From Phlyctochytrium arcticum (lineage: Eukaryota > Chytridiomycota > Chytridiomycetes > Chytridiales > Chytridiaceae): a stretch of DNA of 64,000 bases. The stretch is taken from NCBI GenBank assembly GCA_025602905.1, contig JAHLKI010000052.1, positions 1-64,000 on the forward strand, given 5' to 3'. Below, in pieces: positions 1-11,390 of the stretch; the stretch's first letter is position 1; each line of letters begins with the position of its first letter. Under the pieces are notes generated by a model that made no database searches, had not been told where the DNA came from, and was given only the letters and a program-made list of their open reading frames with translations. The position numbers were made by a program, and so were the translations under genes.

Positions 1-447
1 GTAAGTATCGATTCCTTTTCTTTCTATCCATAGGAAAGACTCTTGCGCCTTCATTTGCGGCTTATTCGCTCCGAGGTCAATGCTACATATTGCTACTTGA
101 TGCTACACTTTTTGCAAAAAGTCGTGAAAATCCTGCAAAAGTAAAAATACAAGAGTAATAATACTTTTATAGGATTTTTCCTACTTTTTCTAATTGCTGA
201 ATATGAAGCTACGTTTGTGTGAGAGTAACAAGATTGACCTCGACGCGACAAAACGCAACGGGACCCCTATCAACCCGATACGGATCCTCACTTCTCATAT
301 TTATCTCGTTTTCTCTCATGGGTCTTGTCTGATTTGTCTGATGCGATTGGGTGCGGCCTTGAAATGTACCATACATGTACCATACATCAATTTGAAGCTT
401 TTATATATCATGCAAGTCTTTTATATTCAAAATATTCTATTGTTCAT
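1..447. other. AT-rich flank without a supported gene
   Basis: No convincing gene is seen here. The stretch is AT-rich and begins with a donor-like gtaagt, which could be the 5' end of an intron cut by the window edge. An 11-base unit, gtaccatacat, is repeated in tandem at 366-387. The sequence lies immediately downstream of the minus-strand capsid gene and so may hold its 3' untranslated region or the end of the viral insertion. Confidence 0.4.
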
Positions 448-1700
448 CTAGCTGACATCTACCAAAGTGGAAATAGACATTGTAACATTTTCTGAGTATT
501 GGAATACCATACGACAATTAGTTGAAGGTTGTTGGCCTGATTGATGGATCGTCGTAATCTCAACGATACTATCTGTACCAGCAAACGACAATGCTGCCGA
601 ATTAGATTCGTCCATACTTTGGTATGAGAAACCACCGCTAAAGAACTTGTTCTGGTAATCAGGTAGTGAGGGTAAATCCAATTCACCGACTGCAGACAAG
701 TAGTTGCCTTTGATTTGAGAAATTAACAACGTCTCTGGGTTGGCCGGACCGTTGAGAAAACCCGTAGTACCATTCGGCGTAACGAGGTTACCGATTTGAA
801 TGAACCACTCTCGAAGACCTTTGGCACTTGAAATTTCATTTTTGTCGAGTGCAGGATTTGCTAGTACAGTAGGTCTTCATCTACGAAAGAGAAATCAAAC
901 GCTTTCAAACTTCGAACACCATTCATGTGAATACGGTAGGTTTGACGAGTGGAACCGTTACACGCCAATTCTTGAGATGAGAAACGTGTGTAGTCGTAGA
1001 ACAATTCTTTTCCAGCTGCAATAGAACGCTGGACTGCAAGTTGGAATTCTGCGGGTGGCTGGAAAGTAGGGACCATTATACTATTTTGAGTGAATCTCAC
1101 TTCGTCAACCGTTCCATTTAGAAATACGAGATTCGGATCACGCAATGTGAAGTAGTAATCTAACGTCTGATTCGGAAGTGCCCACACGTGCATCAAAGAG
1201 TTATTATCAGGGTGATGAAAGCCAATTGGAATATGAGTTGAACAACCTGCAACACTATTCGTAGCAAAAATGTCTTTAGCACCATACCCACTCAATGAGC
1301 GTAAAAAGGTCTTTTGAGTCTTTGGAAGATATTTATAGATGGTTTTCAGATATGTCGGATAATCATCAATCTTTTGCAACTCTTTAGAACCACAACAGAC
1401 GCGTACTGATTGAATCAAACCCTCTAATCCGAGACTGGTATTCACAATAGTATTTCCAGAAACAGGAGAACCTTCTTTGAATATTTGGACTTGAAAATTT
1501 AACAAGAGATTCTGCAATTGTAGTGATCGACTAGCATCGTGCAAACTAATCCTTATAGGAGCGGCTTGACGATTTTTAGATGAGAAGACATCTTGCCCGA
1601 TGGGATACCATTTATTAATTGATTTTAGGCGGGGGTTGCTGTAGGGCTGGGCATAGCGATTGGTCGAAACTAACCAATTAGAGGGAATTTTTTCACCCAT
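448..1700 (-). pseudogene. Major capsid protein of element A, frameshifted
   Basis: This encodes a double jelly-roll type major capsid protein of a Polinton/adintovirus-like element, about 417 residues when both frames are read. The ATG at 1700 opens a 279-residue frame that stops at about 861. The same protein continues one frame over down to 448. Homology to the intact capsid gene at 21321-22616 is visible by eye. Both share an LGL.GLI segment, then a DYP motif, then a GYGAKD or GFGTKD motif with similar spacing. The gene is third in a penton, coiled-coil, capsid row on one strand, which is how I assign it. The lesion could be decay, a sequencing error or -1 recoding near the ctactgtactag stretch. 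Family placement rests on synteny and the paralogue, not on a database match. Confidence 0.75.
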
Positions 1701-1757
1701 TTTCTGGTATGATTGTTACTATTAGAAAAAATAAAAAAAAACGCTTATCCGAATACT

Positions 1758-2225
1758 TTATCCGAAAATTCCTCCAAAATCATCTTCTTCTTTTGAATAC
1801 TGTGGAACTGGAGTTGCTTTTCGTGTAGCAACTGCTTTCTTTGGAATATTCGTCTTTTTAGTATTCACTTTTGAAGAACGTTCTGCTTTTTTACGTTCAC
1901 GTTCCATTTTCTTTTGTTGCTTTTCTTGTCTCTTTTTCTCTTCCATTTCATTAACTAATCTGTAGGCCTCTTCAATTCGATTCCTTTCTTCTTGTATTCG
2001 TTTTTCTTCATTTCTTTTCGTTTGCATCTCTTTTAATTGTCGAGTTCTTTCTTTCTGTGCTTTAATCATATTCGCTGTTTGTTTCTTTTTCTTCACATAT
2101 TCGACTTGAATTTCAGGCTGAGGAGAAGGTTCTTGTGCAGATTCTTGCTCAACGGGTTGTTCAATTTCTTGTTCAATGGGTTTTTCAGGCTCAATTTGTA
2201 GCTCAATTTCGTCATGGTCTGACAT
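1758..2225 (-). CDS. Coiled-coil charged protein of element A
   Basis: An intact 155-residue reading frame lies between the penton-like and capsid genes, 57 bases upstream of the capsid start. The first 45 residues are acidic with repeated EQP and EPE steps. The middle, about 45-125, is a long Lys/Glu/Arg-rich helix likely to form a coiled coil. The tail is basic and ends in an acidic DDFGGIFG. I do not recognise a catalytic domain. Element B carries a protein of similar size, charge and position at 20817-21266, so a virion scaffold or minor structural role is a reasonable inference. AT-rich runs just upstream (about 2230-2258) could contain its promoter. Confidence 0.6.
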   Translation of the reverse strand: MSDHDEIELQIEPEKPIEQEIEQPVEQESAQEPSPQPEIQVEYVKKKKQTANMIKAQKERTRQLKEMQTKRNEEKRIQEERNRIEEAYRLVNEMEEKKRQEKQQKKMERERKKAERSSKVNTKKTNIPKKAVATRKATPVPQYSKEEDDFGGIFG

Positions 2226-2264
2226 ATCTTGTTATTATATTCTAGAAAAAAAAAATTGATTTGA

Positions 2265-2984
2265 TTATTGGGCATCGGAAATGTCATCTGCTATTAAGAA
2301 ACGAACAGTTAAGGGACTGTTCAACGCTAACTCTTCACCAGTTTGTGAATCGATTAGATGGAATTCTACCTTGTTAATTGTATCTTGACAAGGCAACCAT
2401 TCCGAATCATTTGTAAACGTCACAACGTCCCCAAACGAATCGGGTGTAATAGTGGCGATAACGGTGCTCGCGGTATCATTGTAATCAGAAAGATATCTAA
2501 CGCTAGGTACGTTGATATTCGATGTCAGTAGAATCGGGTATGAACCAGATAAATTGAAACTGTTTTTAAATGTGACAGTCTTTGCCATAGGCGATGCAGT
2601 TCGATTCGAATACCCAGAGACAGAATATGCGGTAGTTCCCTCCATACCTGGCAAAATTTGAAAGTCTTTGTCGACAGCTGTTATAGTAATCTTTCGAGTA
2701 ATTTGGTTGTAACTTGACGAATATTCCTGGCTCCCTGCTGTAGTCATTGCAGCGGCAACAGCTCCAGGATAATTTCTAACATTGTAATTCCCATGAGGAA
2801 TACTGGCTTTAATAGTGTCGGTATTCCCGTCCTCTTTGAAAGCGAATACGTTGTTGGTATTGTTGATCAAATCGTAATCTTGAATAAAACTCACTGACAA
2901 TATTTTCACAAATGAAACGTTACGCTTCTCTATATTGAACGAGCGACGCTTTAGAGAACAATAGGTCCACTCATTGATGGTCAT
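2265..2984 (-). CDS. Penton-like minor capsid protein of element A
   Basis: This is an intact 239-residue protein rich in beta-branched residues, Asn and Ser, as expected for a jelly-roll minor capsid (penton) protein. It is first in the capsid module. The segment RKITITAVDKDFQIL aligns with KQITVTAAQPFRIL in the broken homologue of element B at about 20,030. The C-terminal pattern (EWLPC, then HLIDSQTGE, then LTVRFLIAD) also aligns with the B copy. The ATG at 2984 is chosen because it opens the frame immediately downstream of a TATA-containing palindrome. Assignment as penton comes from order and fold-like composition. It could be another jelly-roll virion protein. Confidence 0.65.
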   Translation of the reverse strand: MTINEWTYCSLKRRSFNIEKRNVSFVKILSVSFIQDYDLINNTNNVFAFKEDGNTDTIKASIPHGNYNVRNYPGAVAAAMTTAGSQEYSSSYNQITRKITITAVDKDFQILPGMEGTTAYSVSGYSNRTASPMAKTVTFKNSFNLSGSYPILLTSNINVPSVRYLSDYNDTASTVIATITPDSFGDVVTFTNDSEWLPCQDTINKVEFHLIDSQTGEELALNSPLTVRFLIADDISDAQ

Positions 2985-2997
2985 GATGGCGTTTGTT

Positions 2998-3015
2998 CTC
3001 TGGTATATACCAGAG
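2998..3015. promoter_or_regulatory. 18-bp palindrome with TATATA core upstream of penton A
   Basis: CTCTGGTATATACCAGAG is a perfect palindrome whose centre is TATA-like. It ends 13 bases upstream of the minus-strand start codon of the penton-like gene, so it could position transcription of the capsid module. The palindromic symmetry is unusual for a plain TATA box. Function is inferred. Confidence 0.4.
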
Positions 3016-3023
3016 TCTTAGAG

Positions 3024-3084
3024 GGGTCTGGGGCACCACCAAGTGTCGCCTTTGAAACGCCCCTGGCCCAGTCACCCCAGACCC
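3024..3084. repeat. Inverted repeat, 10-bp arms
   Basis: GGGTCTGGGG at 3024-3033 is exactly complementary to CCCCAGACCC at 3075-3084, with a 41-base spacer. It lies in the gap between capsid module A and the Helitron. A terminator-like hairpin, a viral end or a Helitron 3' hairpin are all possible. The loop is long for a Helitron. Confidence 0.4.
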
Positions 3085-3473
3085 TTGTTTCCATGGAGAA
3101 TGGGGGTATTTCTTTTGTTTTTTCGTAGATCAAATTGCATTTTCTCCAGATCCCACGCTTTTTCCTACGAGCTGAAATTTTTTAAGACATTCGGAAAATC
3201 GGTCATTTTTTTCTCTTGCATCCCATATGATTTTCCTTGGGTGGTCAGCATCATAGTGTGCTCAAATAATTTTCAAACGGCGTGGGATTTTCTCAGCTGA
3301 GTCCGGAGCAGAGTTCCTCAAATTTTGCTTACGTAAGCACGGTCCACCTCACTGCCACCGTTTTTGCTCGTGCCTTTTGCGATGAATCTTCACGGTGCCG
3401 GTCCCGTTCAATGTTGGTGCGTTGTGAGCGATCCTTGATATCATACCTCACTTTCCTTTCCCGCTGGTCGTTG

Positions 3474-3584
3474 TCTGTTATCCTGTAAGGATTCCATCGC
3501 GTCCTTTAATATCCACTTGGGCGATAATACAACTTGTCTGTTATGTAAGTATTCCATCGCGTCCTTCAATATCCACTTGCGCGA
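3474..3584 (+). repeat. 60-bp tandem repeat, two copies
   Basis: A unit of about 60 bases occurs twice. The best conserved core is attccatcgcgtcctt plus aatatccacttg, at 3491-3524 and again at 3551-3584, each preceded by gtctgttat. The rest of 3085-3700 holds no gene I can support. The repeat sits in the 3' flank of the Helitron gene and could be its subterminal sequence. Confidence 0.6.
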
Positions 3585-3700
3585 AGGTCTGACCAATACA
3601 ACTTTTTTAGGTACTTTACCATAGAGTGACCCACAGTGCTACTTGTACCTTCCAAGAATAAAATTCTGATTGAAACTACTTCTATATTACATGAGTTCTA

Positions 3701-6700
3701 CTAGTCATCCCCGAACAGTTCGATGAAACTCTCTTTTGTGCTGGCAGTGCGTACAAACTGTTCCATCCTAACGTCCGTCTGACCTGCTAGTCGTTTTAAT
3801 CGCTCTAGCTCTTTGACAATTTCGGGACTTGGTTTGAAGTATTCTATGTCGGCAGCAGTCAGCGGCTGTAATATTCGAGTCGCCATGGGTCCTTCCAGTG
3901 TCGTTCCCCGTGACCAACCAACGTACATAGAGGCGCGCTGCGGACTTTTCCGAAGTGGTGTCAGTAGCGGTGCTAATACGACGCCAGGTACGGTAAGTCC
4001 TTGGATTTTGTCGACAGTCAAAGAAAACGCTAACACAAAAGGCAGCTGGGTGATGCGAATCTTGAAACTGCGGTGGGGTAGCTTCACTTGCACTGCACTG
4101 GTTGCTTGAAACGGACGGATCCCCACTACGCCGCGCGGTAGACCTGGTTGTAGTTGAACATTTTCGTGATTTTTCAGCGCCACGAAAACTATGTCCGGCA
4201 ATTTGTCGGAGATCAAAAGGCGTGTTCCGTTACCAAGTGTCGACTCTGTCAATGTGCCCGCATCGTTTAACTGAATTTTTACTACCGTACCGAGCGCTCC
4301 ATTCAGCAATTTTCTTCTGTTATCCACGTTCTTAGTGATTTGCACCGGAGCTCCAACACACAGATCCAGCGTCATGGCCAATGAACCTGTTGATGTATCT
4401 GGCAACTTTCGCAAACTCCACCTCTCTTCTGCCGTCACATTTCCTTTTCGCGTTGCTTTTACGACAGCGCTGAATCGATACACGACCTCCTGCCGTCCGA
4501 GCGCGAATTTCTCTATGCAACCCCTGTTAAATGCAACGCGATGGAAGTTGGCTGTTGTAAGAATTGGTCGAAAAAGCTCCGTATCATTCACAATTGGTCG
4601 TTCTCCTGGCGTCAACACTTGTCCGTTAAGCAGTGCTATGTCGTCCTTGCTTAAGTGACCGGTTCGCATGTTGGTCATCAGTTTCGCATACGGAGTTTGT
4701 GCGCCTTGTCGCATGTTCCGGGTCAAAAAGAAGACATTACGAATTCCGTGATATATTCGATGGCCCGTTGCTATTCTGGCTGCATCCGAAGCCTTCAATC
4801 GGGTGTATAGTTTAGTTCCTGACCATGCTGATAACTGGTACCAATCCCCACAGATAAGTATCGACACTCCACCCATCTCCAAGTGCGGTTTATCCATCAC
4901 CATCTTCAGGGTTTCTTCTAGCAACGCGACATACTGCTTACTGAGAAGTGTTGTCTCATCAACAATCAGTAATTTCAAAGGTGCAAATCGGAGTATTTCG
5001 GTAGGAGTGACTCGTGTGCGACGTGTACATATGGTAGTCCAGTTAAACATTTTGTGTAGATGTACTCCCCCCGCGTTTGCGCCTGCCATCCCTGTCGGTG
5101 CAGTTGTCATCACTGCATCAGGCCGCCCCCAGCTTCTTGCCAAGTGAAGAAGTGCTTTGAGAATAAAGCTTTTGCCGGTACCTGCCTGCCCCCACATAGA
5201 TGCTGTCACACGACATGAACTGCCGTTGGTCCCTCTCGATTTGCTTAGAGACACATCATCTTCTGCTGCAAATGCGAATATCAAGCCTGCCGCAAACAGA
5301 ACGAAGATACGGTGCTGCTCTTTGGTCAATCCGAAATGTTGCGATACTTGTGCAATGGTTGGGAATTCGTCCACCTGTGCGTTGGGCGAGTTTGCATGCG
5401 CCTCTCTCCATTCCGAATCTCCCAAGCAGCATTCATAGTGTTCAATTTGAGTCGCCATCGTTGGAAACAGTGCATAAATTCGTGCCCGTCGGTCAGGCAT
5501 GGCGTTCTCCGTAGTGACGGGATGTTCCACCTCGTTGGCCGCTGCATCAAATTCGTGAAGATTGCTGACATGCCCGATCTCTGTTTGCCACGTCGGTACC
5601 GATCCCAATGTTGTAGCGAACGCCATGGCTTCTTGAGTGCAAGGCACGTCCCTCAAATCCGTCATGGGTTCCTCGTCGTCCTCTGGGTAAAAATCTTCGT
5701 AACTCGCCTCACTGGACGTGTCCGATGTCTCCGAGACGCTGTCATCCCCATCCATGCATTCCGTTTCGTCTGATGTCCTCAATATCACGGGAAGTTCGGG
5801 ATGGTTTTCGCGCAATTCGGCCTCTCTGTTGCGACGCCCCTGCTCCGCTGCACGTCTTTTACCGAGGTAGTGGTCCTCCGTGTTGCGCAGGAATCGTCCT
5901 AGCGCTAAAAAGTTGGCGGAACCGTCGTCAAGTGCCGTATAGTCGTAAAATGATTGTTCCCAGCTGCTGGAAGTCTTCAAACACGCTAGCGTCCGATACG
6001 GTTTGAAGAGAAACAGAAGTATTTGGAACGTGCGCTCACGTTCGGTCTCGGTCACATCATCCCTTGTCAAATCAGCTATTCGCTTCGTAACTACATTGAC
6101 AAACACCGTCTTCTTGCGCTTCTCCAATCGGTGCGATCTCCGTTGTGGGTGCCCTTGTATGAACTCGTGCGTTCCTGCCACGTTCTTGGTCTTACGTTTC
6201 ATGTACTCGGCAGTGAAGGAGTATAGACACATACTCTCAAAGTCGTTGGATGCAGGTCGGCCCAAGTAGTCGCTCCCTTTGTTGACGGCTATCAATTTCT
6301 TCGCGGGGCCTATACTGTTATCTCCCATGCTTTCTTCTTCACCGATGCCCGCATCTTCATCGTCCGCGCCATCAGCTCCCCGCCCAAAGACCACATCTAC
6401 TTCTCCCTCAAGTGTCATTGCGTTAATGATCGATTTTATGTACAGGTTTTCAACATCGTGCGACTCGTAGAATGCCGACTTCCGGAGAAGATAGAGCGCT
6501 GCCATCGTGGACGTCACTTCCATCTTGCCGGTCAATTCCGTGACCTGCCGTTTCATTCGACGAAACCCTTTGGTCCATGCAGGAGTCTCTTCACCATCCA
6601 CGGAGTTGTTCTCCCGTTGCTGACTTTTGCGATGCGCAGATAAGTAGATTGTGTGAATCTTTTCGAATTGAACTTGTGGTTTATACGTGTATTTAAGGAC

Positions 6701-7696
6701 ATACTGCTTGATATCGGCCGCTTCCCCTCCCAGCAACAGGCGTATGTCGTGGTTAAAACGAAACGTGCCGGCAAACAATGGATTGTAGTTGTTCAAATAC
6801 AGCGACCCATTCTGGCGTTGAAATGAGACTGTCATGGCTGAAACTTGCGTGCTGGCAACTGGGTTCTCTGGTTTCAAGAACCGACAATAGGTACCACTGG
6901 GGGTGCGGACACTCTTTTTGTAGCAACTCCGAGCGTGTTTCCACGAATGCTCTTGATACGCGAACAGACTCTTCTCAAAGTTGAGTACATCTTTTGCACA
7001 TCGTGGTTCAATAATAGACTCTAATGGAACAGGATCCCAAGTGCAGTTTGCATAATCAACATCCGTCTGTGTCCACAGATCCACGCTCAAAATGCCGCTC
7101 CGTGTCGCAAAATATTCAGCAGAGTTGCTTGCTACATCGCTATCCGACATACTTTCCCCGCACCCGACACATATTGCTGATACCGGTGCCGACCAGTTCG
7201 CACGCGCCCGACGATATGCTCGTAGTGGAATTGGTTGGAACTCGAGCGGTGACGTGCATGAAGGACAGAAAGGATGTAGTGGAATCGGTGATGTGCTGCT
7301 GACCACAGATGCGGCATAATCCGCTATTTGCTGAAGGCTTATTGATGCTGTTGGGCCGCTGGCTAGTGCCATGTATCGCTGCGTCGTTGAGGGAAGATTA
7401 TATACCCATAGTAAGAAATGGGCATGAAGATTTCCAGACCCTTGCGTCTCCACTGCTCCCGAAAACGCCTTTATCACCCCTAAAGCCCCTCCGCCTCGTT
7501 TCGGCTGTTGCTTCGCAGTATCCCATCCCAGGAATTCAGAAATAATGACATCAATGACGCGTTCGAAGTGCCTTGCGACCGCCATTGGGTTCTTGCCAAC
7601 CTCCGCCTTCCGTTCCTCTCGTGACATTGCTTTAATGCGCTTATTGATTCCCGACACCGTCCCTGTCTGCACCTTCGTACTGGCTATACTGCACAA
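3701..7696 (-). pseudogene. Helitron Rep-helicase, C-terminal 1331 residues
   Basis: This is the rolling-circle replicase of a Helitron. Near residue 89 the sequence GNLHAHFLLW gives the HUH nuclease motif (His91, His93). QYVLKYTYK at about 331-339 supplies the paired tyrosines Y332 and Y336. HSWKHARSCYK at 250-260 is the Cys/His signature between them. Roughly 60% along, GQAGTGKSF is a Walker A, followed by LLIVDETTLL as Walker B. Near the end, DKIQGLTVPG and YVGWSRGT match the PIF1/RecD-like helicase core. All catalytic motifs survive in this block. Its 5' end is not a true start: the reading frame enters by a shift from the block upstream, where a short middle frame encodes the conserved FFTVTPD segment at about 7690-7735. 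Confidence 0.9.
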
Positions 7697-7716
7697 CCCG
7701 AAAAGAATTCATTGAG

Positions 7717-9295
7717 TCAGGTGTGACGGTGAAGAAAATGTTCGGTAGACCCAGCGTATTCGTGTACGCGTTCAAACTGATTCATGGCGGCGACTCGCTC
7801 TTCATTAGAACCCCAGTACGAACTCATGCCAGCCTGAACACCATTCTGCAACGCCAAAACTCCTGCGCCCACGGGTGCTACATTTGCCACCGGCAAGGAG
7901 CGCCTGGCAGCTTCCGTCCTCGCTGCTTCCCGTTCGGCGTAGCGTTGGATTTCCTCCACCGTAACTGTAGCTGCTAATTCGGCCGTTTTGGGCGACAAAC
8001 GACATCGGAGATATACTGACGATCGAGCTCGCGTCCTTGCCGCAATGTTGAATGCCATCAATATGAATGCTGGATGCTTGGCAAATCGCTGCTTGGGAAG
8101 CCTGAGTACATAGGCTATCCATTCTTCGAGGGATATCGGATTCTTTCGTCTTTCACTTGGTCCTCCTCGACCGTATGACAGAAGTTCCGGGATCCGCAAG
8201 TACCAGGATTCGGGGTCGTCGTCTGATACAAACGTTGTTGACCTTTTCATGAGTACACGGTTGGGGTCCTGATGATCCACAAGGAGCTGAATTACTCGTT
8301 TTACTTGGGTTCCATTGCTTTCGTCCGTTCGACTTTAGGATGATAAGTGATGTTTCGCTTTCCATTTGGACTTCCGCGCTCACGTAGTTTTCACTTTCAG
8401 GTGTTGAAGGCACGCGATGAGTACTGGTAGACGCTTGTAGAGTTGCTGATATCTCAGCGTACTCCGGGTCGTCTTTCGAAATATTGGTGATGATGGTGGC
8501 TTCCTCAAAGACCTTATCCGGTAAGGAGCTGTCGACCGTGATGTGCTCGTATATTCTGTTGTGCTCTTTATAGAATGATAGGAGAGAGTATATGGTCTCC
8601 CGATCACCGCGATACTCCTTTGCGACACGGATCGACTCTTCCTTGGTGAACGCACCAACAGTCGTAACGAATATGTCTCCGGTCGGTGCCATATCTCTGG
8701 GAAGAAGAAGTGCTGGGGGTGCAGGATCGGCCAACATTGCATACGAGTGTCCTTTCAATCTATTAAAACTTCCTCCGTAAACGACTGCAATGTAATGCGC
8801 GCACTGCGCAGGGGCCGCCATGCTGAAATCAACCATTGTCGCTCGCTCGAAGAGTTCCTCCGGCAGGGATCCCACAAAGTTCCCATTCGCAATGGCAAAG
8901 CGTGGTGGTGTTTCCGCTGGACGCTGTAAAGATTCCAGGCACGGGTGGCAGAAGTGCATCTTCATATCGGACGTTCCTGCGGATCCATTGGAGGAGAAAC
9001 CGCTGCGTGATAGCATAATTCCTGTGAACCGCGTGTCTAAATCGCTGACATCATATTCATCTGCGAGTCGTTGTGGGACATCTTCCGGGCAGCGTAGTCG
9101 AGAACGCATCGCACTGATTGGAACATGTGGTGACTGCAGTGATATCTTCGTGATATGCGACTGAGTGGCCAGTGCCCCGCAAACTGCGCATACTTCTTCA
9201 TACATATTGGCATCCGACATCGCCGCCTTTGTGTCTTTGTACACCCTCTTCAAGGTTTCTGATGTTATTGGGCCGAGGATGGGGTTATCCTCCAT
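7717..9295 (-). pseudogene. Helitron N-terminal part (DUF6570-like and Helitron_like_N)
   Basis: Two overlapping frames continue the Helitron gene upstream. The block at 8153-9295 holds the N-terminus, with a CAVCG Cys pair, HFCHPCLESL and an ANGNFVG segment typical of the DUF6570 region that precedes many fungal Helitron Reps. The block at 7717-8280 holds the start of the Helitron-like N domain. The frame changes near 8290 and again near 7730, so at least two indels or undetected introns interrupt it. The true start is taken as the ATG at 9295, where the domain begins. The gene is therefore probably dead, although its catalytic core is intact. Confidence 0.7.
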
Positions 9296-10185
9296 TGTCG
9301 CCAGTTCATCGGGGGTGTAAAATTGGGGTGCATGGTTCTTACGTTGCCTTTGTCGCGCCTGATTTCGATGCAGACGATGCCGCGCACATTCCTCTTCTGA
9401 AGGACGCGAACTAACATCATACTCATTTAGCTGCTATGATGTGGATCTTGCTTACATGTACTACACTCACATTGGATTGTTCCTTTGCGCGCGTGCCTTG
9501 GGCTTCCGCGGCATTCTGCTTAACCGATTTACTTATTGTTTATTACGTTGTCTTCACTGTATCGTCCTTGCAATAACAGCTACTTATGTCAATTGTATCA
9601 ATTATGGGGCCTTTCTGTACCTCTTCCAATCTTACAGTACTCCACAAGGGCATTCATATTTATATTCCTCTTATATATTCGATCTTATTCATGTTCTCTG
9701 GTGTTCCAGCTCGTACCTGCCATTTTTTTAAGGTTTATCTTACCATATTTTGCTGCTTGTTACTTGTTTGCTTCATTATTTGTGACGAAAAACAACCTTA
9801 ATTTGCATCCGTGGCTCTTGCCGTAAATAGTCACTTTCGTTTCAATTAAGATCAGTCGACAATGTAACCTTTGCAAAACTTGCATTTCCCCTCCTGCCTA
9901 CAATGGGACCATTGGCCGAAGGCTGTAATGGCCTCTATCTTATGAGGATCCGCTCCATTCCAGACCGTTCTGTGCTGTTTGTTCATGTTTGTGCTCACAT
10001 GTCCTCCCCAATAATAGATTGGACATAGCGACCTTGGCCAAACATTGCATTTCCCTTCTTACCCATTGGGCTTTGTAGGTCGTTCAAACCGATTCTGCTA
10101 TCTCCGCCCCTCTCCCTCTCTCACTACATAAAGAGCGCCATTCCAAACTCCCTTCTCCCTCTTCCATACCGTCAACGCCATCATA
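9296..10185. other. Intergenic region between the Helitron and the AT-hook gene
   Basis: The region separates two divergent genes. Several hydrophobic reading frames exist at 9441-9826 but overlap each other in three frames and look like chance. A TATA-like tacataaag lies at about 10,127, some 60 bases upstream of the plus-strand gene. No other structure is supported. Confidence 0.4.
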
Positions 10186-11145
10186 ATGCTCATCATCACT
10201 TCAATCGTCAAAGTCGTCGAGCTTACTCCGTTGGACAAGTACAAGTTCGATGTCCAACTCGTGGTCCCCATCGTAGGTGGCGACATACTCCATCTCCCCG
10301 CATCCGTGTGGGTTAAGCAAAACCGTATCGAAGAACCTGTCCTCGATGCCTGCTACTTCTGTGTTGCCGCGGTCCTCGATCCCACAACTGACGAATTACA
10401 AATCTATACTCTCCACCGCCTCCACGACGATGCTGAACCTTTCCCTGCACAAGTTTGTTGCACCGGACTCGTACACTCCACGCAGAAGGAGTCCGCTAAG
10501 GTGTTATTCCGCGTCTATCGAAACAACGTTGAGTCCTTCAGGCCCGTCACAGTTACCCATCCCGGAGGTTGGGGACCAAGAGCCAATGTTCTCCGCCAAA
10601 ATACCGTTGTCGAGGTGGTCGGTGAGCTGATTTCTCTCGGGGAAATCGCCTTCACCAACTTTTACACTAACGGCGGCACCGGAAAGCTGCCCTCAACCTC
10701 AACCACCGCTGTTTCCTCTAAAGCTGCGAACATTTGGGGCCGGAAGCCTACCGGGCCGGTTGCAACCGCAACCTCTTCCACCTCTCTCTCTTCGCCAAGT
10801 TCGTCGTCCTCTGGAGTTGCCACCCCCCCATCGCGCACCATCTTCTTGGTTCAATCGGAGCCCCAACCAGTCATAGACCCCTTACCCCCAGCCCCGAAGT
10901 CAACCCTAACTGCCAGCGGCAAACGGCGTGGTCGGCCTCCCAAGTCCAAAGTTGCTGCTGTTGCCGACGTTTACGATACCCCGGATACCCCGCCTGCCAA
11001 GGCTCGAAAGCTTTACGACAGTTTCTCCATGGCTAGGAGCTCCAATAACCCGTTGCCTGTCGTGCAGCTCGATCATGAATCAGACGACGACGACGACGAC
11101 GCCCCTCTCTCAACCCACAACCGCCTGCGCAATTATTATGATTAG
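10186..11145 (+). CDS. AT-hook protein beside the Helitron
   Basis: This is a single-exon 319-residue protein that I cannot place in a named family. Residues 1-165 form a compact beta-rich region with VEVVGELISLGEIAF, compatible with an OB-fold. This is followed by a Ser/Thr/Pro-rich linker. At about 245-252 GKRRGRPPKSK is a clear AT-hook (GRP core with flanking basic residues), predicting minor-groove DNA binding. The tail has a run of seven Asp. It is transcribed divergently from the Helitron gene, and some Helitrons carry a single-strand-binding protein gene, so a Helitron accessory protein is one option. An independent host or viral DNA-binding protein is another. Codon use looks GC-richer than the viral genes nearby. 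Confidence 0.55.
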   Translation: MLIITSIVKVVELTPLDKYKFDVQLVVPIVGGDILHLPASVWVKQNRIEEPVLDACYFCVAAVLDPTTDELQIYTLHRLHDDAEPFPAQVCCTGLVHSTQKESAKVLFRVYRNNVESFRPVTVTHPGGWGPRANVLRQNTVVEVVGELISLGEIAFTNFYTNGGTGKLPSTSTTAVSSKAANIWGRKPTGPVATATSSTSLSSPSSSSSGVATPPSRTIFLVQSEPQPVIDPLPPAPKSTLTASGKRRGRPPKSKVAAVADVYDTPDTPPAKARKLYDSFSMARSSNNPLPVVQLDHESDDDDDDAPLSTHNRLRNYYD

Positions 11146-11390
11146 CCTCCTTACTTCGACAGTGCCATTCTTCATCGTTTTATAACTTTCCTTGCTTCAA
11201 GTTTGTATTACTTGTTATGACGTTTTTCTGGACAATTTGTTCGTTCATGTCTGTTCGTTTATTTTCGCTAATATGATAACTTCCTCGTACACTCCATTCC
11301 CCCGTTAGCATTGCATTAACCATCATATACCAGAGCTAATCCCCGCAGCGCAGCCCGGGGCCCTTATTATCATATGACACAATCGTTCCA

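Larger units (their letters stand above)
3701..9295 (-). mobile_element. Degraded autonomous Helitron
   Basis: The interval carries a single Helitron-type gene on the minus strand, split by frameshifts into three blocks (details in the two coding entries). Termini were not identified with confidence: no clear 5' TC and 3' CTRR pair with a subterminal hairpin was found. The outer limits given are those of the coding sequence. It separates viral module A from element B, and may have inserted into or beside one of them. Confidence 0.75.

Noticed and set aside
3024..3084. Helitron 3' terminus (CTAA with hairpin)
   Set aside because: The base after CTAA is G rather than T and the loop is 41 bases, so the match is too weak.
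3813..7545. Many plus-strand frames opposite the Helitron
   Set aside because: These are antisense shadows of the Rep-helicase, without domains.
9441..9826. Hydrophobic small proteins
   Set aside because: Three overlapping frames are equally open in AT-rich DNA, and none has a motif or promoter.
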